Shown in pieces: positions 27,380 to 35,956 of a DNA stretch of 64,000 nt. This DNA is from Bradyrhizobium sp. 164 (GTDB taxonomy: Bacteria > Pseudomonadota > Alphaproteobacteria > Rhizobiales > Xanthobacteraceae), in NCBI RefSeq assembly GCF_023073715.1, contig NZ_JADPKA010000016.1, positions 1 through 64,000 on the forward strand, read 5' to 3'. Both the position numbers and the translations under genes were made by a program. The first letter of the stretch is position 1, and each line of letters opens with the position of its first letter. Under the pieces are notes generated by a model. That model saw nothing but the letters and a program-made list of their open reading frames with translations. It was not told the origin of the DNA and searched no databases.

Positions 27380-28174
27380 TTAAGCTAATCCCAGCTTGCG
27401 CTCGAACTCAACCGGGCTGAGATAGCCGATGGTCGAATGCCTGCGGGTCGTGTTGTAAAATCGTTCGATGTAGTCGAACACATCGGCGCGTGCCTCATCT
27501 CTGGTTCGGTAGACCTTGTTGGCCGTACGCTCGGTCTTGAGCGAGGAGAAGAAGCTCTCCATCGTCGCGTTGTCCCAGACGTTGCCGGAGCGGCTCATGC
27601 TGCAAACGATGCCGTGGTCGGCCATCAGGCGCTGGAACTGTTCGCTGGTGTACTGGCTACCCTGGTCGGAGTGATGCAAACAGCGCATCCGGCTTGCCGC
27701 GCCGCCAGACGGCCATCAACAATGCGTCGGTCACGAGCTGCGCCGTCATGGCGGCACTCATCGACCAGCCCACCACGCGGCGTGAGAACAGGTCGATCAC
27801 CGCTGCCACATAGAGCCAGCCTTCGGCCGTCCAGAGATAGGTGAAGTCGGCGATCCATTTCTGGTTCGGACGCTCGGCAGCGAACTGCCGGTCCAGAAGG
27901 TTGGCCGTCTCGAGCTGTCGATCGCCGCTGTCCTTCGGCAAGCGCCGACGTCGCGGCCGTGCCCTCAAGCCTTGCAGGCGCATCAGCCGCTCAATCCGGT
28001 GCAGGCCACAGTCCGCCCCATCGGTGAGCAGATCACGCCACACCCGGCGCGCACCATAGTTGCGGTCGCTGGCGGCGAAGCTGGCCTTGACCCTGCCGCC
28101 GAGCTCCTCGTCGCTGCGGGATCTGGCGCTGGGAGAGCGGTTCAGCCAGGCATGGAAGCCCGACCGCGACACTC
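27380..28174 (-). pseudogene. IS3-family transposase OrfB, main part, frameshifted and interrupted
   Basis: This part carries most of the DDE catalytic core: VSRSGFHAWLNRSPSARSR, GARRVWRDLLTDG, NQKWIADFTYLWTAEGWLYV (first Asp region), then HHSDQGSQYTSEQF (second Asp) and NATMESFFSSLKTE (Glu). A one-base insertion near 27690 separates the last two blocks from the rest. The N-terminal part (MKFAFVAKHRTIWPVAWLCD) lies 3.6 kb away at 31802-31871 beyond the inner element, so the gene was split by that insertion. Confidence 0.8.
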
Positions 28175-28197
28175 GGTAGTGTCTCAGTTTGAATTTT
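28175..28197 (+). repeat. Left terminal inverted repeat of the inner element
   Basis: This repeat is identical to the reverse complement of 31779-31801 over all 23 bases. Confidence 0.85.
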
Positions 28198-29071
28198 CGA
28201 CCGCTTCGCGCTTCTTGTAGGGACCTCGAACAGCCGGTACCGGGTTGGCGGCGTCGATCAGCGCAATCACGTCCGTCATCTTCATAACCCGGTCGATCAG
28301 GCCCGATGCCATCGCCGGCGTTGCGCCAAGCGTCTTGTGAACGCGGCAGAAGTTGTAGAAGACGAAATAGAGCGCCAGCGCGTGGCAGTGGTTCTCGAAC
28401 TTCTTGCTGAACGCATTGGTGAGGCGGGTAAAGCGGCGCATTGATATGCGCATGGTGAGGTTCTGGCGCTCGGCAAAAGACGTGTTGACCAGCTCCGGAT
28501 CGGGGTTGCCCATGATGGGGTTCTTGATCGCGCCGATGCACTTGGGCGGGCTGTAGCGGCCGGGGCCAGCGTAATCGGTCGCGAAAATCTTGTTCAGCAT
28601 CGCGTAGTCGGCGTCGAGGCCCGCCTCAAGGACGGCTTTCAAATAGGCCTTGTGGCCGTCGGTGGTGAGCTGGACGCGATTGGCGAGGCGGGCCTTAAGG
28701 TCGTGCATGAAAGCCGTGCCAGTATGCGCGCCACGGTCCCCGACATGCCAGGACACGATCAGCTTTGAGTCGGCATCAATTGCCGTCCAAGTCCAGACGT
28801 CGCCAGCTGCATCCGGGGCAGCCTTGGCGAACTTGACGTTCTTCTGCTTGGCGTAGCTGAACGACCAAATCTCGTCACACTGGGCGGCCTTGGAAGGCAC
28901 GTTGCGCACGGTCGCGTCATGGAAGGCGGCGCAACCCATCCCGGCATCCACCAGCAGCTTAGAAACCGTATTGATCGATACCCCGGTGACCCGAGAGATC
29001 GACCGCATGGTCGATCCCTCGCAGAGCATCTGGAGGATTTGAACGCGGGTTTGGAGAGGCAGCTTGTTCAT
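28184..29071 (-). CDS. IS1-like DDE transposase
   Basis: This is an uninterrupted 295-residue frame. The N-terminal helix-turn-helix region (LPLQTRVQILQMLCEGSTM, RSISRVTGVSINTVSKLLVD) and a catalytic domain with CDEIWSFSYAKQKNV, DVWTWTAIDADSKLIVSW and TTDGHKAYLKAV match the long single-frame IS1-family transposases common in bradyrhizobia. The stop codon lies within the left inverted repeat, typical of compact elements. It appears intact and could mobilise the 3.6-kb unit. Confidence 0.82.
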   Translation of the reverse strand: MNKLPLQTRVQILQMLCEGSTMRSISRVTGVSINTVSKLLVDAGMGCAAFHDATVRNVPSKAAQCDEIWSFSYAKQKNVKFAKAAPDAAGDVWTWTAIDADSKLIVSWHVGDRGAHTGTAFMHDLKARLANRVQLTTDGHKAYLKAVLEAGLDADYAMLNKIFATDYAGPGRYSPPKCIGAIKNPIMGNPDPELVNTSFAERQNLTMRISMRRFTRLTNAFSKKFENHCHALALYFVFYNFCRVHKTLGATPAMASGLIDRVMKMTDVIALIDAANPVPAVRGPYKKREAVENSN

Positions 29072-29154
29072 GGCTTCATAATGAGCCTTATGCTTGCAGC
29101 CAAGCTAGAAGTTCAGTTTGCGTTTTTGCGCAAGTTCGCTATATTGCAATAATC

Positions 29155-30288
29155 ATGCTTGATTCCCAGAATTTTCGCTCGCCCGGTCAGTTTCTTCACG
29201 CGCTATTGGAGCAGAGGGGCTGGTCCCAGCGCACGCTCGCTGTCGTGCTGGACATTGGAGAAACAACGGTAAACAAAATAGTCAGTAACAAGCAGGCTAT
29301 TGATGCCGACTTGGCCCTGGTTTTGGAGGAGGTGTTTCAGATTCCTGCGGAGCGCTTTCTTGCTCTTCAAAAGGACCTTGATCTCGCGCAGGCCCGCATT
29401 GTCGCGAATCCCGATCCGGGGCGGGCAACCAGAGCGTTGCTGTACGGTGATCTCCCCGTAGCCGAAATGATCAAGCGCGGGTGGATTGCCGCAGAAAACG
29501 TAAGAGACAAGAAAAACGTTGAAGCCGGGCTGATCCGGTTCTTTGGCGTGAACCGTTTAGACGACATTGAAATATTGCCCCATGCAGCCAAGAAAACCGA
29601 GGTCAACACTCCGCTGACACCCGCGCAGTTGGCTTGGCTTTACAGAGTTAAGCAGATCGCCAGCGACATGCTGGTTGCCCGCTATTCGCCGCAAGCCCTT
29701 ACTGCTGCGCTTGGAAAGCTCCGGCAGTCGATGCTTGCCGCAGAAGACGTCGCCAGAGTTCCGCGCATCCTGATGGAATGCGGTGTTCGCTTTGTTATCG
29801 TTGAATCCTTAACTTCTGCGAAAATCGATGGCGTTTGCTTTTGGCTCAACGAACGCGCGCCAGTGATAGCCATGTCGCTCCGGTATGACCGGATAGACAA
29901 CTTTTGGTTCGTCCTTCGACATGAAATCGAGCATGTCCTTCAGATGCATGGGACCATGCTGGATGTTGAGCTTGAAGGAGACCGCGCCGGCACCGGTGAA
30001 GGTGTGGCAGAAGAAGAGCGCGTCGCTAATTGCGCAGCGCAAGAGTTTTGCGTTCCATCCAAGATGATGAAGGATTTCGTAGATCGTAAGGCGCCGTTCT
30101 TTGCAGAGCGCGATCTGATCGCATTTGCTCGCATCCTAAAGGTTCATCCCGGAATTGTAGCTGGGCAATTACAACGGAAGACGGGCCGATATGATCGCTT
30201 TCGAGATCATCTCGCAAAGGTCCGCACGCTTATCTTACCCAACGCAATCAAAGACGGATGGGGCGACGTAGCTCCAGTCGGCTTCTAA
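29155..30288 (+). CDS. XRE-family DNA-binding protein with ImmA/IrrE metallopeptidase domain
   Basis: The 377-residue protein has an N-terminal helix-turn-helix of HigA type (QFLHALLEQRGWSQRTLAVV, then ETTVNKIVSNKQAID, residues about 10-60), a linker, and a C-terminal zinc-peptidase-like domain with the HExxH motif (LRHEIEHVLQMHG, about residue 255). This fusion resembles HigA-type antitoxins and the cI-like cleaving regulators of mobile elements. It starts 84 bases from the transposase start on the opposite strand, and its stop is 12 bases before the next gene, so the two form an operon. It may repress the element or act as the antitoxin-like half of a defence or addiction pair; that is inference. 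Confidence 0.8.
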   Translation: MLDSQNFRSPGQFLHALLEQRGWSQRTLAVVLDIGETTVNKIVSNKQAIDADLALVLEEVFQIPAERFLALQKDLDLAQARIVANPDPGRATRALLYGDLPVAEMIKRGWIAAENVRDKKNVEAGLIRFFGVNRLDDIEILPHAAKKTEVNTPLTPAQLAWLYRVKQIASDMLVARYSPQALTAALGKLRQSMLAAEDVARVPRILMECGVRFVIVESLTSAKIDGVCFWLNERAPVIAMSLRYDRIDNFWFVLRHEIEHVLQMHGTMLDVELEGDRAGTGEGVAEEERVANCAAQEFCVPSKMMKDFVDRKAPFFAERDLIAFARILKVHPGIVAGQLQRKTGRYDRFRDHLAKVRTLILPNAIKDGWGDVAPVGF

Positions 30289-30300
30289 CAGGGAATTACA

Positions 30301-30783
30301 ATGAGCAAGAGACAAGAGCGGCAGCGTTTCCTCCGGCACTATAAAGACGTCACCGGAGAGCAAGAGATTGACATGCACAAAGTGGCTGCCTTCGCTAAGA
30401 GCCACGGATGGACCATGCCAAAGCCTCCGTCTGACGTCGAAATGCTGGCGAAGCTGTTCGCTGACGATGCTCAGGCAGAGCGGAAATACGATAAGGCGAC
30501 GGGTAAACCGTACCGCGCCTATCAAGCCATTCCCGTTAAGAGTGGCCAGCTTAATCTGTTCGTTTACGTCGATACAGACGAAGCAACCCGTTCTCAGATG
30601 ATGAAGTCAACCAATCATCGCCGCGAGCAGATCGTCACAGACGCATACACTTTGACGTTAGATTTGGATCATTGGCACAGCGTCAATCCTAACGAGGAGC
30701 CGATCCAACTGCCTCTCGACCTCACGTTTGACGTTGAACTTCGTAAGGCAGCGGACGATGAAGGCTCCACAGATACGGGCTAG
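30301..30783 (+). CDS. Hypothetical cargo protein paired with the XRE/ImmA gene
   Basis: The 160-residue protein starts at 30301, 12 bases after the XRE/ImmA stop, with AGGGAATTACA before it. It is hydrophilic and charged: KRQERQRFLRHYKDVTGEQE, then AFAKSHGWTMPKPPSDVEML, and a C-terminal NEEPIQLPLDLTFDVEL stretch. No transmembrane segment or known toxin motif is seen. Tight coupling implies joint function, as toxin, inhibitor or substrate of the protease. The family is unknown to me. Confidence 0.6.
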   Translation: MSKRQERQRFLRHYKDVTGEQEIDMHKVAAFAKSHGWTMPKPPSDVEMLAKLFADDAQAERKYDKATGKPYRAYQAIPVKSGQLNLFVYVDTDEATRSQMMKSTNHRREQIVTDAYTLTLDLDHWHSVNPNEEPIQLPLDLTFDVELRKAADDEGSTDTG

Positions 30784-31016
30784 CCCTTCTTCCATCGGGC
30801 GTCTGCTGCCGCTCTGGCAATCTCGGCCCGCTGCTCGGGAGTAAGAGCAGCGGCGCGCGCCTTGCCGCCTCGCCTCCCCAGTGCAGCAGCAGCCTTCGAT
30901 TCTGGCGCGCTGCCTTCTTCAATCTCGCCGGTTGCGATCTTGCCGACCATGATCGCAGCTCCGATCACATCGCCGGGCCGCTTTTCGCCTTTAGGACCTC
31001 TTGGCATGGGCTCCAC
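30780..31016 (-). CDS. Small basic alanine-rich protein, cargo gene
   Basis: The 78-residue frame on the opposite strand overlaps the previous gene's end by four bases. The product has an N-terminal MPRGPKGEKRPGDVIGAAIM segment and a C-terminal AALGRRGGKARAAALTPEQR stretch, reminiscent of histone-H1-like or small nucleic-acid-binding proteins found beside mobile-element genes. MPRGPKGEK at 31007 is an alternative start. Function is unknown. Confidence 0.55.
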   Translation of the reverse strand: MEPMPRGPKGEKRPGDVIGAAIMVGKIATGEIEEGSAPESKAAAALGRRGGKARAAALTPEQRAEIARAAADARWKKG

Positions 31017-31167
31017 AACTTGTAGACTGCTTGCCGCTAAGCATAACGCGTATTGCGGTCCCCAAAAAGCGAAACCCCGCGAGGGCCTTTTGAGGGGCTG
31101 TCGCGGGGATCTATCTGGTCCGGTTTCGCCTAGCTAGGCGAGCACCGGCGCGCAACGGGACCTTACT

Positions 31168-31780
31168 TTGACGGACGCTTCTGCGCCTCGATGGGCAACT
31201 TATTTGGAAGCGGCTGGGTTCCAGGAATATAGCGAATTCCCTCTATCTCTGGAATGCGACTATTGGTCAGAGCCTGCATTACCCGCTGTAAGCGCTTGAA
31301 ATTGCACTCAGAAATGTAATTCACGCAGCTATGACAGCCAGGCTCGGCGGAACTTGGTGGTCCGATCCAGCTGCCCGGCGAATTCTCGGGCTAGAGCGGT
31401 GTCAGGACATAGATAAGGCCGCTCAACGCCTACGCCGCAAATATGGGGGCGAGCCTCACATGGACCAGATCGTTGCTTCTCTGATGCTTGGATTTTGGGC
31501 CGCTATGCTCAAGAGGGAATACAACGAGCCGATTTGGGACCACGAAGTCGGAAATGCCTTTCCCCATCTGAACGGTTCGATTCGCGACGTAAGCGCCGCA
31601 GTAAACGCGGTCCAAGATTTGAGAAACCGCATCTTCCATCATGAACCGCTGATTGGACGGTCTCTCTCGGAAGATTATGGGCGCATCACAAAGGTGATCG
31701 GCTGGATTTGCCCCGAGACACGAAAGTGGGTTCGCCATCATTCGTCATTTCCAACCGTGCTTCGCCAGCGACCTCGCTAA
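31168..31780 (+). pseudogene. Abi-family (abortive infection-like) protein, single frameshift
   Basis: The N-terminal part, possibly from the TTG at 31168, reads TDASAPRWATYLEAAGFQEY to LPAVSA and runs into a stop near 31294. One base off, the frame continues ALEIALRNVIHAAMTARLGG, the hallmark Abi segment, then NAVQDLRNRIFHHEPLIGRS to the stop at 31780. A one-base deletion thus splits an otherwise complete protein of about 200 residues. Abi proteins are linked to phage resistance. The right inverted repeat begins at the stop codon. Confidence 0.7.
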
Positions 31781-31801
31781 AATTCAAACTGAGACACTAC
31801 C
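31779..31801 (-). repeat. Right terminal inverted repeat of the inner element
   Basis: This is the perfect 23-base partner of 28175-28197. The Abi stop codon overlaps its first bases. Confidence 0.85.
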
Positions 31802-31871
31802 CCTAGCGCATCGCATAGCCATGCCACACCGGCCAGATCGTTCGGTGCTTCGCGACGAAGGCGAACTTCAT
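31802..31871 (-). pseudogene. IS3-family OrfB, severed N-terminal piece
   Basis: From the ATG at 31871 the frame encodes MKFAFVAKHRTIWPV; a one-base shift then gives AWLCDALG, where the inner element begins. The remainder of orfB is at 27380-28174. Confidence 0.75.
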
Positions 31872-32172
31872 GTCGCTTCCTTCGCGAAGTAGGCTGCGGC
31901 CATTTTTAGGATATCCCGCTCGGCCTTTAGCTTGGCGACCTCACGGCGCAGCCGCTCGATCTCTTGCTGCTCGGGCTTCATTTGCCCGTGGCCGGGAAAG
32001 GCCTGCACCGGATTGGAGCCGAGCTCTTTCACCCATTTGCGCAGTACGTTCTCATGAACATCCAGGTCGCGCCATGCGCCACCGACACCCCGCGCTCCCT
32101 AACCAGCTTGACCGCCTCGATCTTTAACTCGCGACTGAACTTCCGTCTCTCATCGCCCACCTCCGGCTTCAT
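31868..32172 (-). pseudogene. IS3-family transposase OrfA, frameshifted
   Basis: The protein begins MKPEVGDERRKFSRELKIEA then VKLVRERGVSVA, an IS3 OrfA helix-turn-helix. A one-base change after that moves the rest (DVHENVLRKWVKELG, GHGQMKPEQQEIERLRREVA with leucine zipper, AAAYFAKEAT) into a second frame, ending at 31868 and overlapping the OrfB start. This layout is normal for the family except for the frameshift. Confidence 0.75.
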
Positions 32173-32214
32173 GAAACATCTAATCCTGGTGTCCATCAAA
32201 CCGGCAGCAGCTCA

Positions 32215-32960
32215 AAGCCGCGCGCGGCGAAGGGCACCAGGTGTTCGTGCTCACCGTGACATACGCCGGCGGCCGCACGCAGCAGTTCAGCGTACGTCAC
32301 GAACGGGTCGCCGAGGTTCGTCGCTGGCTCGACAAATATCAGAAGCTGAAGCAGGCGATCGAGGGCATCTGCCAACTCAATCATGAGCTGCTACGTCCAG
32401 AGCCGCATCGAAGGCGCGCGGGGCGGCGAGATGATTGAGATGCGGCGGGCGCAACTCAGCTTTGGCGATGGGCTGATCGCCTAGCAAGTGAGTGATCTTC
32501 GCGAAGAGTGGATGCAGCACGCCGATCAGATGCTGGCGAACGAGCAGATCGTGGCCGCGGTGCACGAAGCACTAGCGAAGCGGTGCCCGAAGAGCCGCAG
32601 TCGTGGTCGGCTCGGCACGATCGCAACCACCAGGTCAAGCTGAGGCGCGTGCCGCGGCTGATGGCGACTGACGCCGGGTTCTACTCTGCCAGGAACGAGG
32701 CCGCTGCGAGAGCAATGGGGTCAAGGGGTATGCATTCCCAATCGATCGAGCAAAAGCCCTGAGCGCAAGCGCGAACAGAAGAAGCGCTGGTTCCGCGATG
32801 GCCAAAAATGGCGCACGCGATGTGAGGGACGCATCAGCGTGGTTAAGCGGCGAAACGGTCTCAATCGATGCTGATAGAAGGATGACGCCGGAATGCAGCG
32901 CTGGGTCGCCCTCGTCGTGATCTCAACCTCGTCAACATCGGCCGGACGATGAGCAGGCGA
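32215..32960 (+). pseudogene. Older transposase remnant (ISNCY-type) hit by the IS3 element
   Basis: Removing the IS3 element joins left-flank codons (GGKLQ) to AARGEGHQVFVLTVTYAGG, then HERVAEVRRWLDKYQKLKQA, like the small protein (DUF6788 type) that precedes some transposases. Farther on, degraded pieces (DAGFYSARNEAAARAM, CIPNRSSKSPERKREQKKRW, ISVVKRRNGLNRC) match the C-terminal part of an ISNCY-like transposase. Several stops and frame changes are present. Confidence 0.55.
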
Positions 32961-33855
32961 GCCGCTCCGTAGACCTCGCCCCCATCATTGCTCGCTTCAG
33001 ACCCCCGCCGTCCACCCGGCCGGGTTTGTTTGGTCCATGCCTTGGCCAAAGGCTGGAAAACATCAATTTCGCGCCGGGAAGTAGACAAAAGTGGGCTATC
33101 CACGGGCACTATTTGCCGAACGGAGAATATGCGAAGCTTCATCGACCGACGATGAACCCTCAACGCGAAATTGAGGGTAGCCCGCACTGATCGAGCCGCT
33201 CTAGCGGTGTCCGTCTTTGGTGGGAGGAGGGCCTCGCGCTCATCAGCAGACCGCCCTCGTTGTCGCTGCACTCGGTGCCGGCTTCGGCTCATCGTGTCAC
33301 GCTTCCGCAAGCGGCGATAGAAAAAGTCGACGCGCGCCCAATCAAAGTGCGAATTGCGTCGTGGCGTGTCTGACCGAGATGCTGAAGCGAGCTGCAACTG
33401 GACTGCCGAATGACAAGAACGGGGCCATTGTAGAACGCCGACCCCTTTACCCCGAACGACGAAGGGCCACGAGCTTGCGCCTTTAAGGCTATCGCGGGTT
33501 GAGAATCGATCAGCCCCACATGCTCTCCACGAGATCGGTGTCGCCACATTAGAGCGCGTCTCCACGAGATCAATTGGAATGACGAGCGAAGCGAAAGATC
33601 GCGCGTAAGTAAAAGAAAGCGTTCTGCTGACAACTGAGTTCTCTTACTCTTCCGGAAGAGATGGTGCAGCTCAATCACCACTTTCTTAGGATCGATCGCA
33701 AACACCATGCGCGCATCTACGTGCGCTGAAGTCCATCTCGAACCGATGGTGTTTGCGATCGCTCGATGGGTGCGCCAAGCAAAGCTGCCGCACCGGAGTG
33801 ACGTCGGCGCGCGGGGAAGAATTTAGCCATCTCGCTGGCGGAGAGCGCAAGTGAT
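32961..33855. other. Stretch without a recognisable gene before the nif operon
   Basis: Frames on both strands overlap (minus 32861-33565, minus 33289-33708) and none shows known motifs or a convincing start. The sequence probably holds degraded transposon DNA. Confidence 0.4.
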
Positions 33856-33871
33856 TGTTTTGTTTCAGACA
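33856..33871 (+). promoter_or_regulatory. NifA upstream activator sequence of nifD
   Basis: TGT-TTTGTTTCAG-ACA is a perfect TGT-N10-ACA site, 111 bases upstream of the -24 element, a normal distance for NifA. Confidence 0.8.
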
Positions 33872-33981
33872 GGGCTTTAGCGGGTAAGCCTGTCGGTGCC
33901 ACGCAGGGTCAGTTTTATAACAATCCGCATCCTAGCAGCTATCTAGCTCTACAGACGTGGGTTTTTGTATTCAACCACCGC

Positions 33982-33997
33982 TGGCACACTCGTTGCA
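33982..33997 (+). promoter_or_regulatory. Sigma-54 (-24/-12) promoter of the nifD operon
   Basis: TGGCAC-ACTCG-TTGCA is a perfect consensus. With the NifA site upstream it should drive nifDKENX and following genes, leaving a leader of about 370 bases before nifD. Confidence 0.92.
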
Positions 33998-34092
33998 GAC
34001 CCTCGCGCAACAGGCGGCTGTTAGCCCCTTGCATCGACATGCAGAGGGGCAGGCCGCCCCCTGATGGCACGCGAGCGAGTAAAGAAGACGAT

Positions 34093-34197
34093 ATGACCAA
34101 TCGCTGGAGGGCAGGCATGACATCACCGAGACGCGTCTTGGTCAGCGATTCCGTCGACAAATCAACAGCGTCACGCATGGTGCTCGCAAGCGCTTAG
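34093..34197 (+). CDS. Possible small leader ORF 1 (34 aa) in the nifD leader
   Basis: This frame starts ATGACCAATCG and encodes MTNRWRAGMTSPRRVLVSDS..., ending VLASA. It lies inside the transcribed leader. AAGAAGACG before the ATG could be a weak ribosome site. It may be translated or merely open by chance. Confidence 0.25.
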   Translation: MTNRWRAGMTSPRRVLVSDSVDKSTASRMVLASA

Positions 34198-34202
34198 CCG
34201 AG

Positions 34203-34352
34203 ATGAGCCGCAACATCCTGATCGGCCGCTGGATCCGGAAGCCCGCGAAGTTGCGTTCGGTAGGACCGGCCATGGAGATTTGCACGCTTTACACCTCAAC
34301 GCCGGATCGGAAATCCGTCGATCTACCGGAAAAGCGTCGCTTCTTCATTTGA
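34203..34352 (+). CDS. Possible small leader ORF 2 (49 aa) in the nifD leader
   Basis: Five bases after the previous small frame, ATG at 34203 opens a 49-residue basic peptide (MSRNILIGRWIRKPAKLRSV..., ending EKRRFFI) whose stop lies 24 bases before nifD. No known family. Its position could allow coupling or leader control of nifD; this is speculation. Confidence 0.3.
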   Translation: MSRNILIGRWIRKPAKLRSVGPAMEICTLYTSTPDRKSVDLPEKRRFFI

Positions 34353-34376
34353 GACGACAATGGAAAGGAAATTCGT

Positions 34377-35879
34377 ATGAGCCGAGCAACTACCGAAAGC
34401 GTCGCAGAGATCAAGGCGCGCAACAAGCAGCTAATTGATGAGGTGTTGAAGGTCTACCCAGAGAAGACCGCCAAAAGGCGCGCCAAGCATCTGAGTGTTC
34501 ACGAGGCGGGAAAGTCGGATTGTGGCGTCAAATCCAATATCAAGTCCATTCCGGGCGTAATGACCATCCGCGGCTGCGCCTACGCGGGCTCCAAGGGCGT
34601 GGTCTGGGGGCCGATCAAGGACATGATCCACATTAGTCACGGTCCGGTCGGCTGTGGTCAGTACTCATGGGGCTCGCGGCGCAACTACTACGTCGGCACG
34701 ACCGGCATCGACACGTTCGTGACACTGCAGTTCACTTCCGATTTCCAGGAAAAGGATATCGTGTTCGGCGGAGATAAAAAGGTCACAAAACTCGTCGACG
34801 AGCTGCAGGAGCTGTTTCCTCTCAACAGGGGCATTACCATTCAGTCCGAATGTCCAATTGGTTTGATCGGTGACGATATCGAGGCAGTCTCCAGAGAAAA
34901 GTCAAAGCAATATGGCGGCAAAACCATCGTGCCTGTGCGGTGCGAGGGTTTTCGTGGAGTGTCACAATCGCTCGGCCATCACATCGCGAACGACGCCGTT
35001 CGAGATTGGATCTTCGACAAGAGCGCCCCAGAAGCCAGCTCTAAATTTGAGCCGACCCCATATGACGTCGCCATCATCGGTGACTACAACATCGGCGGCG
35101 ACGCCTGGTCGTCACGGATCCTGCTCGAAGAAATGGGCCTGCGCGTCATCGCCCAGTGGTCCGGGGATGGATCTCTCGCTGAATTGGAGGCGACGCCGAA
35201 AGCGAAGCTCAACATATTGCATTGCTATCGCTCGATGAACTACATCTCACGGCACATGGAGGAAAAATTTGGGATTCCCTGGTGCGAGTACAACTTCTTC
35301 GGGCCTTCCAAAATCGCGGAGTCGCTGCGCAAAATTGCAAGCTTCTTCGATGATAAGATCAAGGAGGGCGCCGAGCGCGTCATCGCGAAATATCAGCCGC
35401 TGGTCGATGCGGTGACCGCGAAATACCGGCCGCGGCTCGATGGCAAGACCGTAATGCTGTTCGTAGGCGGCCTACGTCCTCGCCACGTCATCGGCGCGTA
35501 TGAGGACCTCGGCATGGATGTTGTCGGCACAGGCTATGAGTTCGGTCACAACGACGACTATCAGCGCACCGCCCAGCACTACGTCAAGGACGGCACGCTG
35601 ATCTACGACGATGTCACCGGCTACGAATTCGAGCGCTTCGTAGAAAAGATCCGGCCCGATCTCGTCGGCTCCGGTATCAAGGAAAAATACGTCTTCCAAA
35701 AAATGGGCGTGCCGTTCCGCCAAATGCATTCCTGGGACTACTCGGGTCCTTACCACGGTTATGACGGCTTCGCGATCTTCGCCCGAGACATGGATATGGC
35801 AATCAACTCCCCGATCTGGGGGAAGACCAGCGCACCTTGGAAGGACGCTCCGCGGCCGAGCCTCATGGCGGCGGAATAG
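34377..35879 (+). CDS. nifD: Nitrogenase molybdenum-iron protein alpha chain
   Basis: The 500-residue NifD is full length. P-cluster cysteines occur in [10 protein letters not shown] and [11 protein letters not shown], with another in [10 protein letters not shown]. The FeMo-cofactor ligands are Cys283 ([10 protein letters not shown]) and His451 ([12 protein letters not shown]). With NifK it forms the alpha2beta2 enzyme that reduces N2 to ammonia in the cytoplasm of bacteroids. The start follows GAAAGGAAATTCGT. It is the first gene of the NifA/sigma-54 operon. nifH is not adjacent, as in bradyrhizobia. Confidence 0.98.
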   Translation: MSRATTESVAEIKARNKQLIDEVLKVYPEKTAKRRAKHLSVHEAGKSDCGVKSNIKSIPGVMTIRGCAYAGSKGVVWGPIKDMIHISHGPVGCGQYSWGSRRNYYVGTTGIDTFVTLQFTSDFQEKDIVFGGDKKVTKLVDELQELFPLNRGITIQSECPIGLIGDDIEAVSREKSKQYGGKTIVPVRCEGFRGVSQSLGHHIANDAVRDWIFDKSAPEASSKFEPTPYDVAIIGDYNIGGDAWSSRILLEEMGLRVIAQWSGDGSLAELEATPKAKLNILHCYRSMNYISRHMEEKFGIPWCEYNFFGPSKIAESLRKIASFFDDKIKEGAERVIAKYQPLVDAVTAKYRPRLDGKTVMLFVGGLRPRHVIGAYEDLGMDVVGTGYEFGHNDDYQRTAQHYVKDGTLIYDDVTGYEFERFVEKIRPDLVGSGIKEKYVFQKMGVPFRQMHSWDYSGPYHGYDGFAIFARDMDMAINSPIWGKTSAPWKDAPRPSLMAAE

Positions 35880-35956
35880 GAAAGCCGACGCTCGGGCCCT
35901 TTCTTCCGCAGAGGAGGGAAGGGCAGGAGAACGAACACAAGAACCTGAAGAGTGCC

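Larger units (their letters stand above)
28175..31801. mobile_element. 3.6-kb IS1-like element carrying cargo genes
   Basis: Perfect 23-base inverted repeats (28175-28197 and 31779-31801, beginning GGTAGTGTCTCAGTTTGA) bound a unit with one IS1-like transposase and four non-transposition genes. It sits inside IS3 orfB between the LG and VSRSGF codons. No 8-9-base target duplication is evident. The cargo is an XRE/ImmA regulator-protease, an unknown partner, a small basic protein and a broken Abi gene. Confidence 0.8.
27350..32214 (-). mobile_element. IS3-family insertion sequence, split by an inner element
   Basis: The outer inverted repeats TGAGCTGCTGCCGGTTTGAT (left, 27350) and its complement (right, ending 32214) start TG and end CA. 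They are flanked by a 3-base direct repeat AAG (27347-27349 and 32215-32217). Subtracting the inner insertion (28175-31801) leaves 1238 bp, the normal IS3 size. orfA (31868-32172) and orfB (start 31871) overlap in the usual way but both carry frameshifts, so it is no longer autonomous. Confidence 0.85.
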
